From RYN-124 sp046262175 (GTDB lineage: Bacteria; Actinomycetota; Actinomycetes; Mycobacteriales; SCTD01): a DNA stretch of 9,076 nucleotides. The position numbers and the translations under genes are program-made. The stretch lies in the NCBI GenBank assembly GCA_046262175.1, contig JBHENF010000221.1:1-9076 (forward strand). The letters are read 5' to 3'. Below the pieces are notes generated by a model. The model worked only from the letters and a program-made list of their open reading frames with translations, was not told where the DNA came from and searched no databases. This document shows positions 1 through 5,010 of this stretch, in pieces (positions within the stretch are counted from its first letter, which is position 1; the number at the start of each line of letters is the position of its first letter).

Positions 1-612
1 ACCCGTCACGTACTCCGGCCGCCAGCCCGGCCCGAGCACCGGCCCGCCGTACAGCGTGTCGTCGACGACGACCCGCGTCACCGGCCCGACCATCCGGACC
101 TGGGCGGCGAGGGCGGACAGCTGGGCGGCAGGCGGGTACGACACCTTCGACAGCGGGCCCGCCAGCGACGCGTCGCCGCCGCCGACGACCACGATCTCGC
201 CCGGCGCCGATCCCGCGACGACGCGGGTGGTCAGCCTCCGCTCCGGCGGCAGGACCGTCAGCGCCGCGACCGCCGTCGCGATCTTCGCCGTCGACGCCGG
301 TGTCACCACGTCGCGCGAGTCGCTCTCCAGCAGCGGCCGTCCCGTCACCGCGTCGATCACCGAGATCGCCACGTGCCCGCCCAGCGCCGGGTCGAGCAGA
401 CCCGCCGCGAGTGCCTGCTGCAGACCCGCCGTGGACGGCACGCTCGCACCGTCCGCGGGTGCAGGCAGGACGGGCTGGCGCGACGGACTGGGCGCGACCG
501 ACGGCACCGGCGCGGCCAGCGTCGTCTCGTCGAGCTGGACGGCCGCCGTCGCGCCGCCCGCCAGCACGAGGGCGCAGGTGGCGGCGACCAGCCCCGTCCG
601 ACGCCGAACCAC
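1..612 (-). CDS. dacB: D-alanyl-D-alanine carboxypeptidase / endopeptidase (PBP4, peptidase S13), N-terminal part
   Basis: A penicillin-binding protein of the PBP4 class, expected to trim or cleave peptidoglycan peptides outside the membrane. Only the first 204 codons are present; the gene runs off the left edge, and the family is usually about 400-500 residues. Seen: a basic start (VVRRR), then a hydrophobic segment at residues 8-25 that looks like a signal peptide or anchor, then a Pro/Ala-rich linker at 33-60. The catalytic SxxK box is S107-T-A-K110 in the context VTPASTAKIATAVAAL. A VVGGGDASL stretch at about residue 155 is also typical of the family. The later SxN and KTG boxes lie outside the window. 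The GTG at 612 puts the signal peptide at the N-terminus; an in-frame GTG at 642 is an alternative. No clear ribosome binding site precedes 612, so the transcript may be leaderless. In many actinobacteria dacB is followed by tilS, hpt and ftsH, which would lie to the left here. Confidence 0.9.
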   Translation of the reverse strand, partial: MVRRRTGLVAATCALVLAGGATAAVQLDETTLAAPVPSVAPSPSRQPVLPAPADGASVPSTAGLQQALAAGLLDPALGGHVAISVIDAVTGRPLLESDSRDVVTPASTAKIATAVAALTVLPPERRLTTRVVAGSAPGEIVVVGGGDASLAGPLSKVSYPPAAQLSALAAQVRMVGPVTRVVVDDTLYGGPVLGPGWRPEYVTG

Positions 613-619
613 GTACGCG

Positions 620-625
620 ACACTA
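620..625 (-). promoter_or_regulatory. Possible -10 element of dacB (leaderless transcript)
   Basis: On the minus strand the hexamer TAGTGT fits the actinobacterial TAnnnT pattern and ends 7 nt before the GTG at 612. Transcription would then begin at or next to the start codon, which would explain the missing ribosome binding site. No convincing -35 is seen at the expected distance, so this is tentative. Confidence 0.3.
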
Positions 626-658
626 GGCGTCCACGACCGCACGAGGAGAGGACCCCTG

Positions 659-1174
659 GTGGAGTTCGACGTCACCATCGAGATCCCCAAGGGGCAGCGC
701 AACAAGTACGAGGTGGACCACGAGACGGGTCGCATCCGCCTTGACCGGATGCTGTTCACGAGCACCCGCTACCCGGCCGACTACGGCTTCGTCGACAACA
801 CGCTCGGCGGCGACGGCGACCCCCTTGACGCGCTCGTGCTGGTCGAGGAGCCGACGTTCCCGGGCTGCCTCATCCGCTGCCGCGCGATCGGCATGTTCCG
901 CATGACCGACGAGGCCGGCCCGGACGAGAAGCTGCTGTGCGTTCCGTCCAGCGACCCGCGGCACGAGCACCTGCGCGACATCCATCACGTGCCGGAGTTC
1001 GACCGGCTCGAGATCCAGCACTTCTTCGAGGTCTACAAGGACCTCGAGCCCGGCAAGTCGGTCGAGGGCGCCACCTGGGTCGGCCGCGTCGAGGCCGAGG
1101 CGGAGGTGCTCAAGTCACGGGAGCGGTACATCGAGAACCCGCACGCGACCGACCACTCCGGCGCGCCCGACTAG
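659..1174 (+). CDS. ppa: Inorganic pyrophosphatase (family I)
   Basis: A soluble cytoplasmic enzyme that hydrolyses pyrophosphate to two phosphates, pulling biosynthetic reactions forward. The product has 171 residues, the normal size for bacterial family I enzymes. The signature is DGDPLD with metal-binding D52, D54 and D57. D84, D89 and K91 match the downstream active-site set (D97, D102, K104 in E. coli). The N-terminal IEIPKGQRNKYE is also diagnostic, with K16 and E18 in the expected substrate/metal positions. The start is GTG at 659, preceded by the purine-rich GAGGAGAGG at 643-651. The reading frame stays open upstream to about 56, but that part is antisense to dacB and has no family similarity. 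The gene is divergent from dacB and convergent with the following VOC gene; the stop codons of ppa and the VOC gene share one CTAG. Confidence 0.97.
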   Translation: MEFDVTIEIPKGQRNKYEVDHETGRIRLDRMLFTSTRYPADYGFVDNTLGGDGDPLDALVLVEEPTFPGCLIRCRAIGMFRMTDEAGPDEKLLCVPSSDPRHEHLRDIHHVPEFDRLEIQHFFEVYKDLEPGKSVEGATWVGRVEAEAEVLKSRERYIENPHATDHSGAPD

Positions 1175-1644
1175 AGAACGGCACTCCCGTACATCTCCCC
1201 CAGCGGGTCGGCGATCAGCTCGAGCCGTGCGCCGTCCGGGTCGCGGAAGTACAGCGAGACCTCGCTCTCGAGCACGTACTCCACGCCGGCCGCGTCCAGC
1301 TTTCCGCGCAGGTGCGCCCACCGCTCCGGCTCGACGCTGATCGCGATGTGGTGCAGCCCGCCGAGCACCTCCGCGTACGGGCCGACGTCCAGGCCAGGGA
1401 AGTCGAAGAAGGCCAGCAGGGTGGAGTTCCCGAGGTCGAAGAAGAAGTGCGTCGAGCCGGCGTAGTCGCGGTTCTCGATCATCTCCGTGAGCGGGAACTC
1501 GAGCAGGTCCTGGTAGAAGCGGACCGTCCGCTCGACGTCGCCGCTGACGAGGGCGCAGTGGTGCAGCCCTCGCGCGCTACTGGCCGGTCGCTCCTCGCGC
1601 AGGTGCTTGGTACGGATGCCTTCTGTGTCCCCCATGCCGTGCAC
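1171..1644 (-). CDS. VOC (glyoxalase/bleomycin resistance/dioxygenase fold) family protein
   Basis: A protein of 157 residues with two beta-alpha-beta-beta-beta modules, the normal VOC size. Module 1 begins at GLHHCALVSGDVERTVRFYQD (residues 26-46), and module 2 at GLHHIAISVEPE (96-107), ending in FRDPDGARLELIADP (133-147). Candidate metal ligands are H28 or H29, H98 or H99, and E142. The usual acidic ligand ending module 1 is not obvious; D81 in AFFDFPG is a candidate. The substrate cannot be told: members include glyoxalases, extradiol dioxygenases, epimerases and drug-binding proteins. The GTG at 1644 has an AGG-containing sequence about 7 nt upstream; ATG at 1635 (residue 4) is an alternative, and the first 25 residues lie outside the fold. 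The gene is convergent with ppa (4-bp overlap). It starts 11 bp from the oppositely directed transporter gene, so its promoter must lie within that gene. Confidence 0.85.
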   Translation of the reverse strand: MHGMGDTEGIRTKHLREERPASSARGLHHCALVSGDVERTVRFYQDLLEFPLTEMIENRDYAGSTHFFFDLGNSTLLAFFDFPGLDVGPYAEVLGGLHHIAISVEPERWAHLRGKLDAAGVEYVLESEVSLYFRDPDGARLELIADPLGEMYGSAVL

Positions 1645-1655
1645 GGTAGGACCTG

Positions 1656-2420
1656 ATGGACGGCTCCGCGATCTTTCTGCTGTGCCTGGCCGCGTTCGCC
1701 GCGGGAACCCTCGACGCCGTCGTCGGCGGGGGCGGCCTGATCCAGCTGCCGGCGCTGCTGCTGGTGCTGCCGCACTACCCGGTCGTCCAGCTGCTCGGGA
1801 CGAACAAGCTGGCCGCTGTCGCCGGCACCGGCTCGGCGGCCGTGACGTACAGCAGGCGGATCGACGTGCACCGCCCGACGGCGGTCCGCATGTGCGTCGC
1901 GGCCTTCGTCGGCTCGGCGCTCGGCGCCCTGCTCGCGACCGTCGCCGGCAGCTCGGTGCTGCGGCCGGTCGTGCTGGTCGCTCTCGCCGCGGTGTGGCTG
2001 TACACGCTCCGCCGCCCGGCCCTCGGCGAGGTCGAGGCCTTGCGTCTCACCCCCCGCGTGCAGACGGCGGTGGCGGTGTCAGGCGGGCTGCTGATCGGGC
2101 TGTACGACGGGTTCGTCGGGCCGGGCACCGGGAGCTTCCTGGTGTTCCTGCTCGTCGGCGTCGTCGGGCTGTCGTTCCTGCACGCGAGCGCCACGGCCAA
2201 GGCCGTCAACACCATGACGAACCTCGCGGCGCTGCTGCTGTTCGGGCTCGGCGGGCACGTCCTGTGGGGGCTCGGCGCTGCGATGGCCGCGTGCAACCTG
2301 ACGGGCTCGCAGATCGGCACCCGACTCGCGCTCCGCCGTGGCAGCGCGTGGGTGCGGCGGGTGTTCCTCGTCGTGGTCGCGGCGCTGATCGTGCGGCTGG
2401 CGTACGACGTCCTGCTCTGA
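1656..2420 (+). CDS. TauE/SafE family (TSUP) membrane transporter, YfcA-like
   Basis: An integral inner-membrane protein of 254 residues, the usual length for this family of putative sulfite/organosulfur anion exporters. Hydrophobic segments lie roughly at residues 5-22, 29-47, 77-97, 102-118, 138-152, 158-175, 188-213 and 234-253. The two family repeats are visible. The first has GGGGLIQLPALL (24-35) and LGTNKLAA (47-54). The second has YDGFVGPGTGSFL (150-162) and ATAKAVNTMTNLAAL (179-193). The DGF-GPGTGSF form is typical of the YfcA branch, whose substrate is not established. The ATG at 1656 has TAGGA at 1647-1651, about 4 nt upstream, which supports this start. A strong hairpin follows the stop codon. 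No sulfur-metabolism gene is nearby, so the context does not point to a substrate. Confidence 0.9.
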   Translation: MDGSAIFLLCLAAFAAGTLDAVVGGGGLIQLPALLLVLPHYPVVQLLGTNKLAAVAGTGSAAVTYSRRIDVHRPTAVRMCVAAFVGSALGALLATVAGSSVLRPVVLVALAAVWLYTLRRPALGEVEALRLTPRVQTAVAVSGGLLIGLYDGFVGPGTGSFLVFLLVGVVGLSFLHASATAKAVNTMTNLAALLLFGLGGHVLWGLGAAMAACNLTGSQIGTRLALRRGSAWVRRVFLVVVAALIVRLAYDVLL

Positions 2421-2432
2421 CCGCGGGCACGG

Positions 2433-2467
2433 CGGAGGGGCGGCCCCTGTCCGGGACCGCCCCTCCG
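2433..2467. terminator. Bidirectional terminator-like hairpin between convergent genes
   Basis: An 11-bp perfect stem (2433-2443 pairing with 2457-2467) includes GGAGGGGCGG and its complement. The 13-nt loop can form a further CCC/GGG pairing. It sits in the 55-bp gap between the stop codons of the transporter and the small membrane protein, so it could end transcripts from both sides. There is no T-tract on either side, as is common in high-GC actinobacteria. Confidence 0.7.
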
Positions 2468-2475
2468 GGCACCTG

Positions 2476-2805
2476 CTAAGCCGCGCGCATCCGGCTGACC
2501 GGCGCGACCTCGACCGGCGGCTCGCCTGCCCGGTGGCCGAGGACGTGCACGACGGAGCGGACGAACTCGCCGCCGCCGACGAGCACGAGGCCGGTCGCGA
2601 CCGGGTGCATCCACTGCTCGCGCAGCGGCTGGCCGAACGCGGTGAAGACCGAGTAGTCGAGCGCCCAGGCGAACCCGGCGGCCAGGGCGACGGCGATGGT
2701 GCGGGTCAGGGCGGTCGGGACGCGGAGCGGGACGAGCTCCTCGATCACCTGCATGACGACGGTGAGGCCGAGGGCGAGTCCGAGGAAGACGACGAAGGCG
2801 TACAT
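2476..2805 (-). CDS. Small membrane protein of unknown function
   Basis: I do not recognise a named family. The product has 109 residues. There are hydrophobic stretches at about 2-22 and 34-49, and a weaker one at about 68-79. This suggests two or three membrane segments, with a hydrophilic C-terminal tail (GHRAGEPPVEVAPVSRMRAA) likely in the cytoplasm. Acidic/polar residues sit next to the segments (EE at 22-23, WALDYSVF at 47-54, GGGEFVRS at 77-84). The ATG at 2805 was chosen because GGAG (2815-2818) lies 9 nt upstream; the TTG at 2811 is only 3 nt from it. The codon use and hydrophobic periodicity look like a real gene, and the opposite frames give only Arg-rich nonsense. It is co-directional with the cupin gene upstream (77-bp gap) but is separated from it by an unusual leader, so it may be expressed separately. 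Confidence 0.75.
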   Translation of the reverse strand: MYAFVVFLGLALGLTVVMQVIEELVPLRVPTALTRTIAVALAAGFAWALDYSVFTAFGQPLREQWMHPVATGLVLVGGGEFVRSVVHVLGHRAGEPPVEVAPVSRMRAA

Positions 2806-2831
2806 GCGCAACCACTCCTGTGGTGCTGTCG

Positions 2832-2850
2832 GCGGGGCGACTTGCCCCGC
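2832..2850 (-). promoter_or_regulatory. Hairpin in the leader of the small membrane protein
   Basis: A perfect 7-bp GC-only stem (GCGGGGC/GCCCCGC) with a 5-nt loop lies between the cupin stop and the small membrane protein start. It sits directly 3' of a perfect Shine-Dalgarno-like sequence and 5' of the ribosome binding site actually next to the start. It could be an attenuator or terminator for the cupin transcript, or a translational control element. No T-tract follows it. Confidence 0.45.
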
Positions 2851-2860
2851 TCACCTCCTT
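2851..2860 (-). promoter_or_regulatory. Perfect anti-Shine-Dalgarno match with no start codon at normal spacing
   Basis: On the minus strand AAGGAGGTGA is a 10-base match to the complement of the conserved 16S rRNA 3' end. No ATG, GTG or TTG follows at the normal 5-9 nt. An overlapping GTG at 2854 opens only a frame that is antisense to other genes. The true ATG is about 45 nt downstream with its own GGAG. This may be a ribosome standby site or part of a structured leader; chance is possible. Confidence 0.4.
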
Positions 2861-2882
2861 GGACCCGCCCCGCGCCGAAGGG

Positions 2883-3266
2883 TTACAGGCGGATCACCTC
2901 GACGCCGTTGGCGAGGTTCTTGCCGATGACCTCCTGCGTCACGGCGAGCTCGTCGTTGCGGGTGAACTCCATCGTCCGCGCGCTCGTGCGCACGAGCGGC
3001 ACATGCCCCGGCGGCAGGTAGTACGCCTGGCCGGCGGTGATCGTCTCCTCGGAGTCCGCGTACCGCACGACCAGCTCGCCCTCGAACACGAAGCCGTAGT
3101 GCGCGGCCTGACAGCGGTTGTCGGGCAGCCCCTCGAACAGCGGCGCCGGGTCGGCCGCTCCCATCGTCTCGAACGACACGGTCATGTCGCCCCAGCTCGC
3201 CCCGCGCGCCTCGTACCCGTCCATCTGCGCAGCGATCTCCAGCTCGTCCACCCGTGCAGCAGGCAT
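2883..3266 (-). CDS. Small cupin-domain protein
   Basis: A product of 127 residues that is essentially one cupin barrel (about 50-105), a fold used by small metalloenzymes and ligand-binding sensors. Motif 1 is degenerate: H56 in AAHYGFVFEGELVVRY (54-69) with E62, lacking the full HxH. Motif 2 is clearer in AGQAYYLPPGHVPLV (78-92), with the PxG turn and H88. The reduced set of histidines makes a canonical metal-dependent oxygenase less likely; a binding role is possible. The ATG at 3266 is well supported by GAGGGGG ending 6 nt upstream. The frame remains open further upstream but is antisense to the sigma factor gene and can be ignored. It is transcribed divergently from the ECF sigma factor across a 102-bp gap, so the two may share regulation. 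Its function is otherwise unknown. Confidence 0.85.
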   Translation of the reverse strand: MPAARVDELEIAAQMDGYEARGASWGDMTVSFETMGAADPAPLFEGLPDNRCQAAHYGFVFEGELVVRYADSEETITAGQAYYLPPGHVPLVRTSARTMEFTRNDELAVTQEVIGKNLANGVEVIRL

Positions 3267-3368
3267 GTCGTCCCCCTCGTGCCGGGTCCGTCCCGGCCGC
3301 GCGAGCGTCCTCCTGGCGCTCCGGCGTGGGAACCCCCCGACCGGACCAACCCGGGGTGCACTGACCGG
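3267..3368. promoter_or_regulatory. Divergent intergenic region between cupin and ECF sigma genes; candidate ECF-type -35
   Basis: This 102-bp gap must hold the promoters of both flanking genes. On the plus strand, GGGAACC at 3328-3334 resembles the GGAAC -35 element used by ECF sigma factors, which often activate their own genes. The distance fits a transcription start near the GTG at 3369, which has no ribosome binding site, so the message could be leaderless. I see no convincing CGTC/GTT -10 at the proper spacing, so the promoter is only a candidate. The cupin ribosome binding site lies at the left end. Confidence 0.3.
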
Positions 3369-3920
3369 GTGGACGTCGACCCGGCGCTGGTGCGCGCGGT
3401 CCAGCGCGGCGAGAAGGCGGCGATGGACGCCCTCATCCGCGCGACGTACGCCGGCGTCTACGCGCTGTGCCGCCGGCTGCTCGGCGACCCGGCCGACGCC
3501 GCGGACGCGACGCAGGAGGTGTACGTACGGGTGGTGCGGTCGGTCATGGCGTTCCGGGGCGAGAGCGCGTTCGGCACCTGGCTGCACCGGGTCACCGTCA
3601 ACGTCTGCATGACCGCGCTGCGCCGGCGCGGCGACGTCCGGGCGCGCGGGCAGAGCGCGGGTTACGCCGACTTCGAGCCGGACGAGCTGCTGTCGGACGA
3701 CGCCGGGCCGGAGGCGCGAGCGGAGACGGCGGATCTCGCGGGCCGGACGGCGCAGGCGCTGGCGCAGCTGAGCGAGGACGCGCGGGAGGTCGTCGTGCTG
3801 CGCGACGTGCAGGGCCTGTCGACGAAGGAGACCGCCGAGCTGCTCGGCGTGACGGAGGGTGCGGTGAAGGTGCGGCTGCACCGGGCGCACGCGCGACTGA
3901 GGGAGCTGGTGGGCGCATGA
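3369..3920 (+). CDS. ECF-subfamily RNA polymerase sigma factor
   Basis: A group 4 (extracytoplasmic function) sigma factor that would direct RNA polymerase to a specific set of promoters when released by its anti-sigma partner. The product has 183 residues, normal for the group. Region 2 spans about residues 8-87 (LVRAVQRGEKAAMDAL, then DPADAADATQEVYVRV, then ESAFGTWLHRVTVNVC). Region 4 spans about 131-181 (LSEDAREVVVLRDVQGLSTKETAELLGVTEGAVKVRLHR region), with its helix-turn-helix at about 150-173. The linker (88-125) is acidic and Ala/Gly-rich. There is no region 1 or 3, as expected. The GTG at 3369 keeps the whole of region 2; the next candidate (ATG at 3423, residue 19) would cut into it. 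The stop overlaps the start of the anti-sigma gene (ATGA), so the two are translationally coupled. The signal it responds to is not evident. Confidence 0.93.
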   Translation: MDVDPALVRAVQRGEKAAMDALIRATYAGVYALCRRLLGDPADAADATQEVYVRVVRSVMAFRGESAFGTWLHRVTVNVCMTALRRRGDVRARGQSAGYADFEPDELLSDDAGPEARAETADLAGRTAQALAQLSEDAREVVVLRDVQGLSTKETAELLGVTEGAVKVRLHRAHARLRELVGA

Positions 3921-4321
3921 CCAGGAGTGGCAGCCGGATCTGCGGCGAGGTGCAGGCGAACCTGCCGGCGTACGTGGACCGCTCGCTGCCGCGGGTCCGG
4001 CGGCGGCTCGTCGGCCTGCACCTGCGCAGGTGCAGCGCGTGCGGCGCGGCCTTCGCGCGGCAGCGGGACGTGCACAGCGGGCTCGCGTCGCTGTCGCAGC
4101 CGGCGGAGCGGCCACCGGACGGCCTGCTCGAGCAGCTCCTGGACTCGGCGGCGCGGCCAGGGGTGAAGGGGCGCGTGGCGGTGCCGGCGCGCGGCGCGGT
4201 CAGCGGCGCTCGGCCGGCGCTGTCGGTGGCGCTGCTCGTGGCCGGCGCGGCCGCCGGCACCGGCTTGGGCTACGCCGGCTGGCGCGGCGCGCGAGCGGCC
4301 CGCAGCCGGCTGCGCCGTTAG
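3917..4321 (+). CDS. Zinc-finger anti-sigma factor (ZAS/zf-HC2 type), membrane-linked
   Basis: Likely holds the preceding ECF sigma factor inactive until a signal is sensed. The product has 134 residues. The zinc-binding motif of the ZAS family is visible: H35-LRR-C39-SA-C42, with C9 as the upstream ligand. Such motifs bind zinc and, in redox-responsive members such as RsrA, act as thiol switches; whether this one is redox-active is unknown. A hydrophobic segment at 101-122 (LSVALLVAGAAAGTGLGYAGW) could cross the membrane. Only 12 residues follow, rich in Arg, so there is no extracytoplasmic sensor domain, and the positive tail is unusual for a segment leaving the cytoplasm. ATG at 3917 overlaps the sigma stop by 4 bp. 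The high Ala/Arg content means a long overlapping frame also exists; the one given here carries the zinc motif. A terminator-like hairpin follows within 10 bp. Confidence 0.88.
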   Translation: MTRSGSRICGEVQANLPAYVDRSLPRVRRRLVGLHLRRCSACGAAFARQRDVHSGLASLSQPAERPPDGLLEQLLDSAARPGVKGRVAVPARGAVSGARPALSVALLVAGAAAGTGLGYAGWRGARAARSRLRR

Positions 4322-4327
4322 GAGCGA

Positions 4328-4356
4328 CCCCGAGGCTGGGTGCTACCGCCTCGGGG
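4328..4356 (+). terminator. Terminator-like hairpin after the sigma/anti-sigma operon
   Basis: A perfect 9-bp stem (CCCCGAGGC at 4328-4336 with GCCTCGGGG at 4348-4356) has an 11-nt loop in which GGT and ACC can pair further. It begins 7 nt after the anti-sigma stop codon. There is no T-tract. It separates the operon from the promoter of the next gene. Confidence 0.75.
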
Positions 4357-4422
4357 CCGCCCCGCTCGTCTGCCCGTGCCGCCCGGCCGCACGTGACCCG
4401 TACGGAGCAATCTCCAGAATAG

Positions 4423-4434
4423 TTGAGTGCTCAA
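4423..4434. promoter_or_regulatory. Palindromic operator candidate overlapping the -35
   Basis: TTGAG-TG-CTCAA is a perfect 5-bp inverted repeat with a 2-bp centre, covering the -35 box. Repeats of the TTGA...TCAA kind are frequent operators of MarR-family repressors, so ligand-responsive repression of the downstream VOC gene is plausible. No such regulator is encoded in the window. The extension into the flanks is not symmetrical. Confidence 0.45.
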
Positions 4435-4451
4435 TGGCCTTGCCGTACGGT
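4423..4451 (+). promoter_or_regulatory. Sigma-70-type promoter of the second VOC gene
   Basis: A -35 box TTGAGT (4423-4428) and a -10 box TACGGT (4446-4451, fitting TAnnnT) are separated by exactly 17 bp. This predicts a start near 4458 and a leader of about 22 nt carrying GAGGAG. It is the best promoter in the window and lies in a locally AT-richer stretch (4408-4436). Confidence 0.65.
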
Positions 4452-4479
4452 GACAGTACCGACGCCCCGAGGAGCTCCC

Positions 4480-5010
4480 ATGGCGATCTCACGCCTGAAC
4501 CACGCCGTGCTCTACGTCCGCGACGTCTCGCGCACGGTGGCCTTCTACCGCGACGTCCTGGGCTTCTCGTTGCGGCACGAGATCCCTGGCGGCGTAGGAG
4601 CGTTCCTGCAGGCGCCCGACTCCACCAACGACCACGACATCGCCTTCTTCGGCGTCGGCGCCGGTGCCGGGGACTCCCAGGCCGGCCGTGCGACGGTGGG
4701 GCTCTACCACCTGGCGTGGGAGGTGCAGACGCTCGACGACCTCGAGGAGCACGCGGCGCGCCTGAGCGAGGCCGGCGCCCTCGTCGGCGCCTCCGACCAC
4801 GGCACGACCAAGAGCCTGTACGCGAAGGACCCCGACGGGCTGGAGTTCGAGGTCGTCTGGATCATCCCGGCACACCTGCTCGACGCCGAGGCCATCCAGA
4901 GCGGCAAGGGCCGGATCCTGCCGCTGGACCTCGCGAAGGAGAAGGCGCGCTACGGCGCCCAGACGCGCGGCGGGCTCGGCATCTCGATCCCGCTAGGCGT
5001 CACGGTCTAA
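4480..5010 (+). CDS. VOC family protein, catechol-2,3-dioxygenase/glyoxalase-like
   Basis: A product of 176 residues with the two-module VOC fold. Module 1 begins SRLNHAVLYVRDVSRTVAFY (4-23); module 2 begins with VGLYHLAWEVQTLDDLEEH (73-91) and ends with YAKDPDGLEFEVVWIIP (114-130). H8, H77 and E124 are at metal-ligand positions, as in extradiol dioxygenases and related enzymes, so it may be metal-dependent. The C-terminal tail (131-176) extends past the fold. The substrate cannot be read from sequence; ring-cleaving or detoxifying roles are possible. ATG at 4480 was chosen because GAGGAG ends 5-6 nt before it and the fold begins at once; the frame stays open to 4423 but that overlaps the promoter. 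The gene probably stands alone: its own promoter and operator lie upstream, and its TAA directly abuts the stop of the convergent phosphatase gene. It is only distantly like the other VOC gene in this window. Confidence 0.88.
   Translation: MAISRLNHAVLYVRDVSRTVAFYRDVLGFSLRHEIPGGVGAFLQAPDSTNDHDIAFFGVGAGAGDSQAGRATVGLYHLAWEVQTLDDLEEHAARLSEAGALVGASDHGTTKSLYAKDPDGLEFEVVWIIPAHLLDAEAIQSGKGRILPLDLAKEKARYGAQTRGGLGISIPLGVTV

Noticed and set aside
56..658. Long N-terminal extension of the pyrophosphatase frame
   Set aside because: It is antisense to dacB, has no family similarity and is low-complexity; a clear ribosome binding site and family start occur at 659.
1775..2854. 359-residue minus-strand frame starting with GTG right at the perfect SD-like sequence
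   Set aside because: Its product is Arg/Pro/Thr-rich with no domain pattern and runs antisense through the transporter gene; it is a high-GC shadow frame.
3267..4115. Upstream extension of the cupin frame to 410 residues
   Set aside because: The added part is antisense to the sigma factor gene and low-complexity; the ATG at 3266 has a good ribosome binding site.
4423..4479. Upstream start of the second VOC gene
   Set aside because: It would begin inside the -35 box and add 19 residues without fold similarity; ATG at 4480 has GAGGAG upstream.
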